In this document: positions 25,958-34,630 of the stretch, piece after piece
How the letters are laid out: each line of letters begins with the position of its first letter
Numbering within the stretch: position 1 is the first letter of the stretch
Assembly: GCA_049115935.1 (NCBI GenBank)
Contig: JAGDZK010000040.1
Span: forward strand, 1 to 50,630
Direction: 5' to 3'
Origin: Bermanella sp049115935
GTDB taxonomy: Bacteria; Pseudomonadota; Gammaproteobacteria; Pseudomonadales; Oceanobacteraceae
Length of the DNA stretch: 50,630 nt
Program-made: the position numbers and the translations under genes
The notes under the pieces: generated by a model
What the model saw: only the letters and a program-made list of their open reading frames with translations
What the model was told of the DNA's origin: nothing
Database searches by the model: none

Positions 25958-27169
25958 TTACGCCGTTATATTGTCAGAGACAGCTAAAGCTCGCTCTAAT
26001 GCAGCCATGCCACTGGGTAAATCAATGTGTGCGCCGGCATGTTTCATACTCATACCCAATGCATGTAAGGTACGAAATAAATTGTGGGCTCGACTTTGCT
26101 CACCCATTTGCCCAATGCGAACAATCGGCAAACCAAACGAGCCTGATATTTCAACTTTATATAAAGCTGACATGGTATTTAATACCTGCTTGCCATCAAT
26201 ACCACTAGGCAAGTTAATGCCCACCACACTGTTCAAACGACTTTCATTGTTAACAAACAGTTTTAACCCCATGGCTTCAACCGATGCTTGTAATGCTAAG
26301 CTGCAAATTTTATGACGACCAAAACGTGACTCTAATGTTTCAAGACACACTTGGCGTAAGGCCTCATGTAACGCCAAAATCCCACTCACTGGCGCGGTGT
26401 AGTGGTAACCCTTTTCTTCCCAAAATTGACGCGCTAAGCGAACATCTAAACACCAATGGGGCATTGGAGCGGTTCGCTCTATAATTGTAGGCCAAACATG
26501 GTCACTAAAGGCCACCAATGACACACCTGGTATAGACGCTAAACCTTTTTGGCCACCAGTTATGACCACATCCACTTGCCAGTTGTCCATTTCAAGGGGC
26601 ATGGTGCTCAACGTACACACCGCATCAACCACGGACAGAACCCCGTGTTTTCTTGCCATTTTAGTGATGGTCTCAAGCTCTTGGTTCCAGACTGTACAAG
26701 AGGTTTCACCTTGAACAATGGTCAAGACATCAAAGTCTCCCGACTTTAATAACGCTTCCACTTTTTCAGGCTGTGCCCCTTCGCCAAGTGGCACCTCGTA
26801 AACGGTCACTTCACCACCATTGCGTTCCGCCATTTCAGCTAAACGGGCACTAAAGAAACCATTTTGAATACTAAGCACTTTACGCCCGGGCCAAACCAAA
26901 TTAGTTATGGCCATCTCCATGGCAGCGCTGCCTGGGCCTGCCACACCAATAATATGCTTAGAGTTAGTTTGAAACACATATTGCGACATCAAACGCACAC
27001 GCTCGATAACCTGACTCATGGTCTCACCTAAGTGATTAATCACCACAGAGTTGGCCATGGCCACTTTTTGCGACACAGGCACAGGCCCTGCGCCCATTAG
27101 TAATAAAGGCTCATTGGGTAAAATGCTATCAAGGGGCAAGTCAGTAGGAGGGAGAATGGTGGTGGTCAA
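25958..27169 (-). CDS. Class V aminotransferase (alanine-glyoxylate type)
   Basis: 403 residues, PLP-dependent fold type I. GPGSAAMEMAI binds the cofactor phosphate region, VVDAVCTLSTMPLEMD supplies the Asp for the pyridine nitrogen, and ITGGQKGL holds the PLP lysine. The whole protein resembles alanine-glyoxylate and serine-pyruvate aminotransferases, also the group that includes ureidoglycine-glyoxylate transaminase. No purine-degradation genes are near, so an alanine/serine-glyoxylate role is more likely, but the substrate is unproven. The hybrid kinase gene follows after 3 bp. Confidence 0.85.
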   Translation of the reverse strand: MTTTILPPTDLPLDSILPNEPLLLMGAGPVPVSQKVAMANSVVINHLGETMSQVIERVRLMSQYVFQTNSKHIIGVAGPGSAAMEMAITNLVWPGRKVLSIQNGFFSARLAEMAERNGGEVTVYEVPLGEGAQPEKVEALLKSGDFDVLTIVQGETSCTVWNQELETITKMARKHGVLSVVDAVCTLSTMPLEMDNWQVDVVITGGQKGLASIPGVSLVAFSDHVWPTIIERTAPMPHWCLDVRLARQFWEEKGYHYTAPVSGILALHEALRQVCLETLESRFGRHKICSLALQASVEAMGLKLFVNNESRLNSVVGINLPSGIDGKQVLNTMSALYKVEISGSFGLPIVRIGQMGEQSRAHNLFRTLHALGMSMKHAGAHIDLPSGMAALERALAVSDNITA

Positions 27170-27195
27170 AATATAATTCCGTATTAATCAAACGC

Positions 27196-27224
27196 ACACA
27201 GGTTTAGCCAAGCTAAACCTGTGT
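27196..27224 (-). terminator. Hairpin after the outer-membrane barrel gene
   Basis: A perfect 13-bp stem (arms 27196-27208 and 27212-27224) with a 3-nt loop lies 17 bp beyond the stop of the barrel gene and before the aminotransferase start. The following minus-strand sequence (GCGTTTGATT) is only mildly T-rich, so it may be a partial terminator that allows read-through. Confidence 0.55.
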
Positions 27225-27240
27225 ATAAATTCAAACTCGA

Positions 27241-27891
27241 TCAGAAGCGTGCACGTAAACCAAACATCACACCTTCAGCCATTGATAGCTTGTCGTCGTT
27301 TTTAAGGTAAGCGCCTAAAAAACGGTAATGGGCATACACTGCAATATCCCAGTTGAATGCCATTTCCAAACCCGCTTGGTACTCATATTCAAGTTTAGCG
27401 GTATCATCCCAATCGCCACTTAAAAAGAACGGTCGAAGATTCACCCCAACATTGGCCTGTAAACCTGAAACAACCGGTAAAAACAACTGAGCGCGCATAC
27501 CGGCGGCAGTACGCTCGTAATCAAGCGCATCACTTTTAGTTTGGCTCACTTCAAAGTCAAACTCTGCGCCACCGTGTTCCGTGGGATTAGCCAAATAGCC
27601 AAAACCGCCGGCACCAATGGTAATGATTTCAAATTCTTGTGTGCCCAAGTTAGTTTTTTCAAGCTTGGCCATATCATCGCTTTGGAAGTATCCAAGATAC
27701 AGCATGCTCGTTACACGATCCCCTTCAATGCCTTTTTGTGTATCACCAATACCTAAACGGTAATGGCTCATGTCTTCACCAGCGGCAAGATCCATAAACA
27801 AGGTGTTGTATTGCGCTTGGGCGGCCAAGCTGAATGACAGTGCAGATGATACTAAAAACGGTGTCGCTAAACGTGTAAAAAAAGATTTCAT
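27241..27891 (-). CDS. Outer-membrane beta-barrel protein, YfaZ-like
   Basis: 216 residues. A signal peptide ends at about AAQA (residue 26). The mature part alternates short strands and turns and ends in a terminal Phe (GVMFGLRARF), the signature for insertion by the BAM complex. Stretches such as NTLFMDLAAGEDMSHYRLGIGD resemble YfaZ-type proteins, though I would not insist on that family. No catalytic motif is visible. A role as a small porin or structural barrel is inference. Confidence 0.65.
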   Translation of the reverse strand: MKSFFTRLATPFLVSSALSFSLAAQAQYNTLFMDLAAGEDMSHYRLGIGDTQKGIEGDRVTSMLYLGYFQSDDMAKLEKTNLGTQEFEIITIGAGGFGYLANPTEHGGAEFDFEVSQTKSDALDYERTAAGMRAQLFLPVVSGLQANVGVNLRPFFLSGDWDDTAKLEYEYQAGLEMAFNWDIAVYAHYRFLGAYLKNDDKLSMAEGVMFGLRARF

Positions 27892-27997
27892 TTCAATACC
27901 TCATAACAATGCCCAGAGCATACCAAAGTTAAGCGTGTAAGCAACCGCAAACCCTATAAACCCTAGCTTTCATCACACTTTATCGTTGCTGCTAACG

Positions 27998-28014
27998 GTG
28001 TAAGTTCGTTACAC
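27998..28014. repeat. Inverted repeat between the barrel gene and cmoM
   Basis: GTGTAA-N5-TTACAC, perfect 6-bp arms, between the divergent barrel and cmoM genes and 45 bp before the cmoM ATG. A possible operator; no factor can be named. Confidence 0.35.
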
Positions 28015-28058
28015 TTCCACCTTCTGAATATCATACTGATTGAATAGACTGAGACACA

Positions 28059-28820
28059 ATGGATCGAAATTTCGACGGGCTATCTCAACGCTTTAATAGC
28101 CAAATTTACGGCACCCTCAAGGGCCAGTTACGTTTAAAAATGCTCGATCTTGATTTAGCCACACTGCTAGATGCATCTGAAAAACGAACGGTGTTAGATG
28201 TGGGTGGTGGTATGGGCCAATTTTCCTCAGCTTTATTAGCACAAGGTCACGACATCACCATTACTGATATCAGCCAAGAGATGCTGAATGAAGCCAAGTT
28301 GATTTACCAAGAAGTAGCACCTAACAAGACAGGACACTTCTTATGCTCTGCTTTGCAATCGCTACCGCAAACGTTAAATCAATCCTATGACCTTGTGTTA
28401 AATCATGCGGTATTAGAATGGTTAGAAGACCCACTTAACGCCATTGAAACATTATATTCTTTAGTCAAACCCGGTGGGCATTTGAGTTTAATGTTTTACA
28501 ACCGACACGCCATCGTTTGGCGAAACCTAATGAATGGCTCATGGCAACGGGCCCATAATGATTGTTTTCACCATGATAAAAACAACCTAATGCCACAAAA
28601 CCCACTGGATCCAAGTGAAGTATTAATTAAGGCACAATATTTAGGTTTACAATTACAATCATGGCGCGGCATTCGCTGTGTACATGATCACATGCCTAAA
28701 TTCATGCGTGATAAAAAAACACTGGATGAATTTGTTGAACTAGAAAGCAGTATTGGTCTGCAAGCACCCTATCGCGATTTAGGGCGCTATGTTCACATGG
28801 TGTTTCTAAAACCACATTAA
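28059..28820 (+). CDS. cmoM: tRNA 5-carboxymethoxyuridine methyltransferase
   Basis: 253 residues. CmoM (formerly SmtA) methylates cmo5U34 to the methyl ester mcmo5U in certain tRNAs. The start DRNFDGLSQRFNSQIYGTLKGQLR is diagnostic and near-identical in pattern to E. coli CmoM. SAM motif I is VLDVGGGMGQF at about 47, then FHAVLEW-like NHAVLEWLEDP, KPGGHLSLMFYNRHAIVWRNLMNG and the closing PYRDLGRYVHMV. Together with cmoA and cmoB 2-4 kb away this completes the pathway within the window. It ends directly against the DUF2798 gene on the other strand. Confidence 0.93.
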   Translation: MDRNFDGLSQRFNSQIYGTLKGQLRLKMLDLDLATLLDASEKRTVLDVGGGMGQFSSALLAQGHDITITDISQEMLNEAKLIYQEVAPNKTGHFLCSALQSLPQTLNQSYDLVLNHAVLEWLEDPLNAIETLYSLVKPGGHLSLMFYNRHAIVWRNLMNGSWQRAHNDCFHHDKNNLMPQNPLDPSEVLIKAQYLGLQLQSWRGIRCVHDHMPKFMRDKKTLDEFVELESSIGLQAPYRDLGRYVHMVFLKPH

Positions 28821-29057
28821 TTACAAACACCGATTAACTCCCTTTATGTTTCGCGTAACATAATCACTCAACCTATGTATTTCAGGGGCGCAGCAAAACG
28901 AAATAATTGCTGCCGCTGGCCAGCTACTTAAAAAAGCGGTTAACCAGTGACCATAAAACCCATCAGACCAGCCGAGGTTGATCCATGTGACCCATGCAGT
29001 CATCAAAGATGACAGCACCAAAGACATAAACACGGCAAATACAATGCGTTGCATCAT
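28821..29057 (-). CDS. DUF2798 membrane protein
   Basis: 78 residues with two membrane helices: RIVFAVFMSLVLSSLMTAWVTWI and WLTAFLSSWPAAAIISFC. The pattern, including the WP between helices and the closing P...V at the membrane edge, fits the DUF2798 family of unknown function. It overlaps the upstream monooxygenase gene by 4 bp, so the two are co-translated, and ends next to the cmoM stop. Confidence 0.8.
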   Translation of the reverse strand: MMQRIVFAVFMSLVLSSLMTAWVTWINLGWSDGFYGHWLTAFLSSWPAAAIISFCCAPEIHRLSDYVTRNIKGVNRCL

Positions 29058-29341
29058 GCCTGTTTAACCAGTTTTTCGATGTACACAATTTCAGTCAGCG
29101 CTTGTGCAATAAAGGACTTGGTATGGGCAAGTTCAAAGTGTGCCACCAAGTCCGCCTCACTCTCCCACTCCTCCCACAAAGTAAATAACTCAGGAGTATC
29201 CCTGTGTTGCAACACATGAAAGAAAATACACCCAGCTTCTTTTTCACTTGCTTGCTGTAACTCTAAAAGTGCTTGTTTTGCCTGCTGTGCTGATTTGCCT
29301 TCATGTACTTTTAAACCTGCACTAATCCAAAGTTTGCTCAT
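29054..29341 (-). CDS. Antibiotic biosynthesis monooxygenase (ABM) domain protein
   Basis: 95 residues, single ABM/YgiN-like ferredoxin-like domain. Typical features are QALLELQQASEKEAGCIFFHVLQHRDTPELFTLWEEWESEADLVAHFELAHTKSF with the His residues of the quinol monooxygenase pattern. Members oxidise quinols or respond to reactive compounds without a cofactor. It is divergent from the LysR gene, which probably regulates it, and overlaps the DUF2798 gene by 4 bp. Confidence 0.87.
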   Translation of the reverse strand: MSKLWISAGLKVHEGKSAQQAKQALLELQQASEKEAGCIFFHVLQHRDTPELFTLWEEWESEADLVAHFELAHTKSFIAQALTEIVYIEKLVKQA

Positions 29342-29447
29342 AATTTATTCTCCTATACGAGTACGTTATGTACGAAAATCAATATAGTAAATTTCAAATA
29401 TCAATAATATAATCTTATATGCACTCATAAATTCCAAAAATGAAATC
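29342..29447. promoter_or_regulatory. Divergent control region between the monooxygenase and LysR genes
   Basis: 106 bp, strongly A/T-rich, containing GTAC-N5-GTAC (29361-29373) embedded in repeated TACG words, and further AT-rich half-sites with TATAAT-like sequence near 29410. Divergent placement of a LysR gene and its target with such dyads is the common arrangement. Confidence 0.45.
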
Positions 29448-30344
29448 ATGTACGACGATATAGTTTTATTTATTCATATTGCACAACAGCAGGGATTAGC
29501 AGGTGCAGCACATAAATTAGGGGTGCCTGCTGCCACTGTGACCCGACGACTTAAACGTCTAGAGAAATCACTTGGGTGCCAACTCATCCATCGATCTGCA
29601 CGGCAGTTCATTTTGACAGGGGAAGGAAAGGTTTTTTATCAAGCTTATGCTGAATTAGTAGAACAACTTGAAGATACTCAACAAAAGCTCAGTTCAAACT
29701 TACACTCATTAAGCGGAAAGTTGAAAGTTTTGGCACCATCAAATATTTCAACAGGGCTACTTCAACCCATGTGGTCTAACTTCGTAAAGACCTATCCGGA
29801 AATTAAACTTGAACTAACCCTTAGCAACAGCATTGAAGATATGCTGTCATCCAATGCCGATATTGCATTACGCATTGGTCCGCAGGCATCATCATCTTTA
29901 TATCAAAAACGAATAGGGTCTCTACATACGTATTTAGTGTGCAGTCCTGAATACTTAATCAATCGTGGTACACCTGAAGATTTAGAGTCATTATCTGAGC
30001 ACAATTTAATCGGTATCAGTGCCCTCACTTCTTGGAATATGCGTAATACTAATACAGGCAAGACACAAGAATTCAGGCCAAGATTTTCAACCCTCGTTAA
30101 CGATGTGAAATTTGTATCTCAACTTGTTCAAGATGGAACTGGTATCGCACTACTACCTACTAGTGAGATCACCTCACATATCAAGTCAAATAAACTTGTT
30201 CGAATACTGCAACCATGGCAAGGCCCAGATAGAGAGCTATTTACTATCTGGCCCTCTGGAAAACTTTTAAACGCAAAAGCTAAATGCTTACAGTCGCACA
30301 TTGAGATTTACATGCAGGCTTTCATGAACAACAATGATCACTGA
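29448..30344 (+). CDS. LysR family transcriptional regulator
   Basis: 298 residues. N-terminal winged helix-turn-helix (FIHIAQQQGLAGAAHKLGVPAATVTRRLKRLEKSLGCQLIHRSAR) followed by a periplasmic-binding-protein-like effector domain (LKVLAPSNISTGLLQP through ADIALRIGP and the C-terminal QLVQDGTGIALLPTSE). Length is standard. It is divergent from the monooxygenase-DUF2798 pair and is the probable regulator of that pair. The effector is unknown. ybaK follows after 26 bp on the same strand. Confidence 0.92.
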   Translation: MYDDIVLFIHIAQQQGLAGAAHKLGVPAATVTRRLKRLEKSLGCQLIHRSARQFILTGEGKVFYQAYAELVEQLEDTQQKLSSNLHSLSGKLKVLAPSNISTGLLQPMWSNFVKTYPEIKLELTLSNSIEDMLSSNADIALRIGPQASSSLYQKRIGSLHTYLVCSPEYLINRGTPEDLESLSEHNLIGISALTSWNMRNTNTGKTQEFRPRFSTLVNDVKFVSQLVQDGTGIALLPTSEITSHIKSNKLVRILQPWQGPDRELFTIWPSGKLLNAKAKCLQSHIEIYMQAFMNNNDH

Positions 30345-30370
30345 ATCGAGCATCATAAAACTATTTAATC

Positions 30371-30838
30371 ATGACACCTGCTATTAAACTTGCCCAAAAG
30401 CATAAAATAAAACACACCATTCACGAGTATGAACACGATGCGAATCATACATCATTTGGTGAAGAAGCCAGCGAAAAACTGGGAGTGCCACAATCTCAGG
30501 TGTTTAAAACTTTAGTAGTAGAACTAGATACAAAGTCACTAGCCGTTTGTGTGATTCCGGTTAGCCACAGCCTTAACTTAAAAGCAGCTGCAAAAAGCGC
30601 CAAATCCAAAAAAGCAGCAATGGCAGATAAACAAGACGTTCAGCGTAGTACCGGTTATGTATTAGGTGGTGTCAGCCCGTTAGGGCAAAAGAAACGTTTA
30701 CTCACATTAATTGATGAGTCCGCATTAGATTTTAGCACCGTGTTTGTCAGTGCAGGTAAACGAGGGTTAGAAATTGAATTAGCGCCGCAAGATTTACAAA
30801 CTCTTTGTGACGCGCAATTTTTTAAGATTAAGAATTAA
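30371..30838 (+). CDS. ybaK: Cys-tRNA(Pro)/Cys-tRNA(Cys) deacylase
   Basis: 155 residues, YbaK/EbsC family, which hydrolyses Cys-tRNA(Pro) mischarged by prolyl-tRNA synthetase. Characteristic stretches are HDANHTSFGEEASEKLGVPQSQVFKTLVVE, VIPVSHSLNLKAAAKSAKSKKAAMADKQDVQRSTGYVLGGVSPLGQKKRL, and FVSAGKRGLEIELAP. The conserved Lys in VFKTL is present. It converges on and overlaps cmoB by 4 bp. Confidence 0.94.
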   Translation: MTPAIKLAQKHKIKHTIHEYEHDANHTSFGEEASEKLGVPQSQVFKTLVVELDTKSLAVCVIPVSHSLNLKAAAKSAKSKKAAMADKQDVQRSTGYVLGGVSPLGQKKRLLTLIDESALDFSTVFVSAGKRGLEIELAPQDLQTLCDAQFFKIKN

Positions 30839-31848
30839 ACGTTGGCAATAATCGTAGCACGCAGAGGTGCCGGATGCCCTTCAACCGTTTTTGTTGAATC
30901 GTTTGGATCCAAAAAATCCTTCAGTGAGTTGTAGCCCATCCAATCGGTAGTGTGCTGCTCTTCTAAAGTTGTATAGTTTTGTTCAACAATGCGTACATTT
31001 TTGAAACCTAAGCGGCGCATCCATTGGCAAAGGGTTTTGGCACTTGGTAAAAACCATACGTTACGCATCATGGCGTAGCGATCATCCGGCACCAGTACTT
31101 CGCCCTCGTCTCCTTCAATCACTAGTGTTTCCAATACCACTTCACCACCTGGGCGAAGGGCTTGTTGTAATTCTGTTAAATGATCTAATGGTGATTTACG
31201 ATGATACAACACCCCCATACTAAACACGGTATCAAATGCTTTTAAATTGGCAGGCACATCTTCCATTTTAAATGGCAATAAATGCACAGGGATATTTTCA
31301 TTTTTTGCCGTTGCCACATATTTTTTAGCCGCTTCAAATTGCCAAAAAAACAATTTACTTGGGTCAACACCCACAACTCGTTTAGCCCCAGCACCCAACA
31401 TGCGCCACATATGATAACCGCTACCACAACCCACATCTAAAATTGTGCGACCGTTAAGTGGCGCTAAGTGCGGCTCAATACGATCCCACTTCCAATCACT
31501 GCGCCACTCGGTTTCCACAAACGTATCAAAGAATTGAAACGGCCCTTTTCGCCAAGGCATTAAACCCTGTAAAGCCGCCAGCGTTTGCTGGTTTTGCAAA
31601 GGGGTGATGTCATCACTTTGAAACGTAACGGCGCTTTTATTTAGCTCACTCGTTACCTGCTTTAAATCCGGTAACTGTAAAAAAGCATCTAACCAACGCT
31701 GCATATCACCATGGGGAGTAGCCACATAAAAATCATGTAGCTGTTGCTCAATCACTTCACCCCATTTATTAAACGGCTGCTTTTGCGTTTGCATAAATTC
31801 AATGAGGTCTTGGTAGTAATGGTTAAACCAGTTTTCAGTTAATTCCAT
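30835..31848 (-). CDS. cmoB: tRNA U34 carboxymethyltransferase
   Basis: 337 residues. CmoB transfers the carboxymethyl group of carboxy-SAM to 5-hydroxyuridine 34, giving cmo5U. Recognisable parts are PWRKGPFQFFDTFVETEWRSDWKWDRI, SAM motif LDVGCGSGYHMWRMLGAGAKRVVGVDPS, VFSMGVLYHRKSPLDHLTEL, and VWFLPSAKTLCQWMRRLGFKN. Full length. It starts 5 bp after the cmoA stop, so cmoA-cmoB is an operon, and its 3' end overlaps ybaK by 4 bp on the other strand. Confidence 0.96.
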   Translation of the reverse strand: MELTENWFNHYYQDLIEFMQTQKQPFNKWGEVIEQQLHDFYVATPHGDMQRWLDAFLQLPDLKQVTSELNKSAVTFQSDDITPLQNQQTLAALQGLMPWRKGPFQFFDTFVETEWRSDWKWDRIEPHLAPLNGRTILDVGCGSGYHMWRMLGAGAKRVVGVDPSKLFFWQFEAAKKYVATAKNENIPVHLLPFKMEDVPANLKAFDTVFSMGVLYHRKSPLDHLTELQQALRPGGEVVLETLVIEGDEGEVLVPDDRYAMMRNVWFLPSAKTLCQWMRRLGFKNVRIVEQNYTTLEEQHTTDWMGYNSLKDFLDPNDSTKTVEGHPAPLRATIIANV

Positions 31849-31853
31849 GGGTA

Positions 31854-32576
31854 TTATTTAACCGCAATAAACGAAGTAAAGTTAAAGCATTGATACCAGG
31901 TATAGGCTTTTGAAAAACCGGCTTGCTTTAAACGTTGAATATGATCGTGAGCCGTTTCTGGGACTAAAACATTTTCTAAGGCGCTGCGTTTTTGGCTCAC
32001 TTCTAAATCACTGTAGCCGTTTGCCCGTTTAAAGTCCCAGTGTAATTCTTGTTGTAGGGTTTGCTCTGGCTCATCAAAACTGATTTTTTCTGACAGAATT
32101 AACGCCCCCCCTGGCAACATGGCATCGTACAAACGCTGAATTAACGCTTGGCGTTTTTCTAACGGGATAAACTGCAGTGTGAAATTAAGCGTCACCACAG
32201 AAGCATCACTATATTCAAAATTAGTGGCATCCCCTTCAACCAGTTCAACTGGCACAGTGGCGGTATCAATATCCACATAACTTTGGCAACGCTTTAACAT
32301 GGCAGCCGCATTATCAATGCCCACTACTTTACAGCCATCTACTTTGACACCATGGCGCATGGCCAATAATGAAGAGCCTAGCGAGCAGCCTAAATCATAT
32401 AAGTGGCTATTCGCTTGTGCGTATTGCTCGGTGATAATGCCAATCATAGGAATAATCATGGTATAGCCAGGCACTGAGCGCTTAATCATGTCAGGAAAAA
32501 CACGAGCAACAGCTTCATCGAAGGCAAAAGCATCTAAGGCTTCACGGTCATCAGCGTAAATACGGTCGCGGGACAT
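31854..32576 (-). CDS. cmoA: Carboxy-S-adenosyl-L-methionine synthase
   Basis: 240 residues. CmoA makes carboxy-SAM from SAM and prephenate for use by CmoB. The start RDRIYADDREALDAFAFDEAVARVFPDMIKRSVPGY is diagnostic, followed by LYDLGCSLGSSLLAMRH, VVGIDNAAAMLKRC, VTLNFTLQFIP and the C-terminal WYQCFNFTSFIAVK. First gene of the cmoAB operon, behind a recognisable promoter. Confidence 0.96.
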   Translation of the reverse strand: MSRDRIYADDREALDAFAFDEAVARVFPDMIKRSVPGYTMIIPMIGIITEQYAQANSHLYDLGCSLGSSLLAMRHGVKVDGCKVVGIDNAAAMLKRCQSYVDIDTATVPVELVEGDATNFEYSDASVVTLNFTLQFIPLEKRQALIQRLYDAMLPGGALILSEKISFDEPEQTLQQELHWDFKRANGYSDLEVSQKRSALENVLVPETAHDHIQRLKQAGFSKAYTWYQCFNFTSFIAVK

Positions 32577-32606
32577 AACGCACAGGGCTCACTAAAAAGG
32601 GGCTGC

Positions 32607-32635
32607 ATTCTACTCAATATAGGCTATTGTTTCAC
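32607..32635 (-). promoter_or_regulatory. Promoter of cmoAB
   Basis: On the minus strand a -35 GTGAAA (32630-32635), a 17-bp spacer and a -10 TAGAAT (32607-32612), followed by GCAGCCCC, lie 31 bp before the cmoA ATG. Confidence 0.5.
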
Positions 32636-32739
32636 CTTTACGGCCTGCTTTTACCGACAAAGTGACTCAAAACACCCTAGAGACCCTAAACAAAGGGGAG
32701 TAGGCTGAAACATCTGTCGTTTTTAGGTCGTATCCCACT

Positions 32740-33747
32740 ATGCATGCATTTGTTACAGGTGCCACCGGATTCATAGGCCAACACCTTATTGATCAGCTGC
32801 TTAAACAGGGCTGGCAAGTTACAGCTGTGTATCGCGATGCAGGTAAAATCTATGACTGTGAACATGGGGATATTCATTGGCAACAGGCAGACCTGTATAA
32901 CATTCAAAGTTTGCGCTGCGCCATGCCTGAGTCCGTTGACGCCGTCTTTCACCTTGCTTGTGACACCAGTAATTGGAGCTTAAATCACAGGCGCCAATAT
33001 CAAACCAATGTGTTGGGCACGCAAAATTTAGCCAAGGTAGCCCTTGAAAAAAACGCCATTCGATTCATCCATACCAGCTCCTTAGCGGTTTACGGCTTCC
33101 ATGACGGAGATGTTGACGAGTACAGCGAAATGCGAGGCATTGACAGCCCTATTGCGTATTATCGCAGTAAATACTTAGCCGAAGAGGTCATGCGCGAGTA
33201 CCTTAAAAAAGGTCTGGATGCGGTGATCTTAAACCCAAGCGCCGTGATCGGCCCAAGAGATCAACAAAACTGGGTGAGGATGTTTAATTGCATCAATGAA
33301 GGGCGACTTCCTGGCATACCGCCGGGGACAAAATCTTTTTGTTATGTGGACGATGTAGCTAAAGCACATGTTCAAGCTTTTATTCATGGCAAGCGTGGTG
33401 AGAACTACATTTTATCAGGTCCAACCACTGAGCTTGCACATATATATCGCTGGGTAGCTAAACGTTTACAACGCCCGATTCCTGCTCGTGTCATGCCCAG
33501 CTGGTTATTAAAATGTACAGGGTTCAGCCAGTCTTTACTTAGTCACTTTACTCGAAAAGAGCCCAAAATCAGTCTAGAAACCGCTTATGTGTTGTGTGCC
33601 AATGTCACCGCATGTAGTGATAAGGCGCAGCGGGAATTGCAGTATCGAAACTCCCTTACGCTGGATCAAATGCTCGAAGAAACCTTTCAATGGTGGCAGA
33701 CTCAATCGCAACCAACCTCTGAGTCATCCGTTAAAAGCGCGGCTTAA
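32740..33747 (+). CDS. NAD-dependent epimerase/dehydratase family protein
   Basis: 335 residues, extended SDR. The glycine-rich nucleotide motif is VTGATGFIGQHLIDQL at 5-20. Thr/Ser of IHTSSLAVYG and the catalytic YYRSKYLAEE (Tyr and Lys) are in place. The C-terminal half (ILNPSAVIGPRDQQNWVRMF, GENYILSGP) resembles dihydroflavonol-reductase-like and hopanoid-associated epimerases. No sugar or polysaccharide genes accompany it, so the substrate is unknown. It is divergent from cmoA and 53 bp upstream of truC. Confidence 0.85.
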   Translation: MHAFVTGATGFIGQHLIDQLLKQGWQVTAVYRDAGKIYDCEHGDIHWQQADLYNIQSLRCAMPESVDAVFHLACDTSNWSLNHRRQYQTNVLGTQNLAKVALEKNAIRFIHTSSLAVYGFHDGDVDEYSEMRGIDSPIAYYRSKYLAEEVMREYLKKGLDAVILNPSAVIGPRDQQNWVRMFNCINEGRLPGIPPGTKSFCYVDDVAKAHVQAFIHGKRGENYILSGPTTELAHIYRWVAKRLQRPIPARVMPSWLLKCTGFSQSLLSHFTRKEPKISLETAYVLCANVTACSDKAQRELQYRNSLTLDQMLEETFQWWQTQSQPTSESSVKSAA

Positions 33748-33775
33748 AACTAATTACACCTAAACTTTGGGTTAT

Positions 33776-33784
33776 TGTTACAAT
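33776..33784 (+). promoter_or_regulatory. Extended -10 promoter for truC
   Basis: TGT followed by TACAAT is a full extended -10 at 33776-33784. Transcription would begin near 33791. This places an in-frame ATG at 33783 outside the transcript and supports the ATG at 33801, at the price of a very short leader with no clear Shine-Dalgarno. Confidence 0.45.
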
Positions 33785-33800
33785 GGCGCTTTTGCTTGCC

Positions 33801-34511
33801 ATGACCTTAACACTGCCCATTTTATTCCAAGACGAATACCTAATTGCTGTGAACAAACCCAGCGGCTTACTTGTGCATAAAAGTTGGGTCGCCAAGGATG
33901 CTAAAGAGTTCGCTCTGCAAACCGTGCGCGATATGGTGGGCAAACATGTTTTCCCCGTTCACCGTTTAGACCGCCCCACCTCTGGGGTTTTATTATTCAC
34001 CTTCAGTGGCGAACTTGCCCAACAGGTGCAAAGTCAGTGGCATGAAGCCGAAAAAATCTATTTAGCCATCGTGCGCGGCTGGTTAAAAGACACCATCAAG
34101 GTAGACCACCCACTAAAAGGCATGGCCGATTACGGGCAAGACAGCGACACCGAACAAGACGCACAAACCCTGTTTACCCCCCTTGCCCAAATCGAAGTGG
34201 ACGCCCCCATCGACAAATACCCGCAAAGTCGTTTTGGGTTAGTTAAGGCTCAGCCTTTTCAAGGGCGTACCCATCAAATTCGCCGCCATTTAAAGCACCT
34301 AAGCCACCCTATTATTGGTGATGCCCGTTATGGCAAAGGCAAATACAATCGTTATGTGGGTGAACATTTTGAATGCCCTCGCCTACTATTACATGCCTCA
34401 TCACTTAAGATCACTCACCCTGTTACTGAACAAACCATTACTATTCATGCACCCATTGAGGGTGATATGGCCCAGCTGTTTAATCGCTTTAATTGGCCCT
34501 TATCATGGTAA
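33801..34511 (+). CDS. truC: tRNA pseudouridine(65) synthase
   Basis: 236 residues from the chosen start. TruC makes pseudouridine 65 in tRNA. The start ILFQDEYLIAVNKPSGLLVHKSW is like E. coli TruC. The catalytic Asp is in HRLDRPTSGVLL, followed by LVKAQPFQGRTHQIRRHLKHLSHPIIGDARYGKGKYNR and RLLLHASSLKITHP. The start at 33801 fits the family's N-terminus and the promoter position better than an ATG six codons upstream. It lies 53 bp after the epimerase gene. Confidence 0.92.
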   Translation: MTLTLPILFQDEYLIAVNKPSGLLVHKSWVAKDAKEFALQTVRDMVGKHVFPVHRLDRPTSGVLLFTFSGELAQQVQSQWHEAEKIYLAIVRGWLKDTIKVDHPLKGMADYGQDSDTEQDAQTLFTPLAQIEVDAPIDKYPQSRFGLVKAQPFQGRTHQIRRHLKHLSHPIIGDARYGKGKYNRYVGEHFECPRLLLHASSLKITHPVTEQTITIHAPIEGDMAQLFNRFNWPLSW

Positions 34512-34567
34512 AAAGCGACCAATTGATTGACCTTGTGTACCAATCTTAGACTTGGCGCTTTTGGTAC
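34511..34567 (+). terminator. Interleaved hairpins after truC
   Basis: AAAAGCGACCAA (34511-34522) pairs with TTGGCGCTTTT (34552-34562) with one bulge, and GTACCAA (34537-34543) pairs with TTGGTAC (34561-34567). The two stems overlap by two bases and interleave. The first ends in TTTT and could terminate truC. Confidence 0.4.
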
Positions 34568-34630
34568 CTTGTATTGGTTTTTTGCATGCTTCACATTGAG
34601 TTCATCCCAAAACAATAAAAAGGATGCCTC

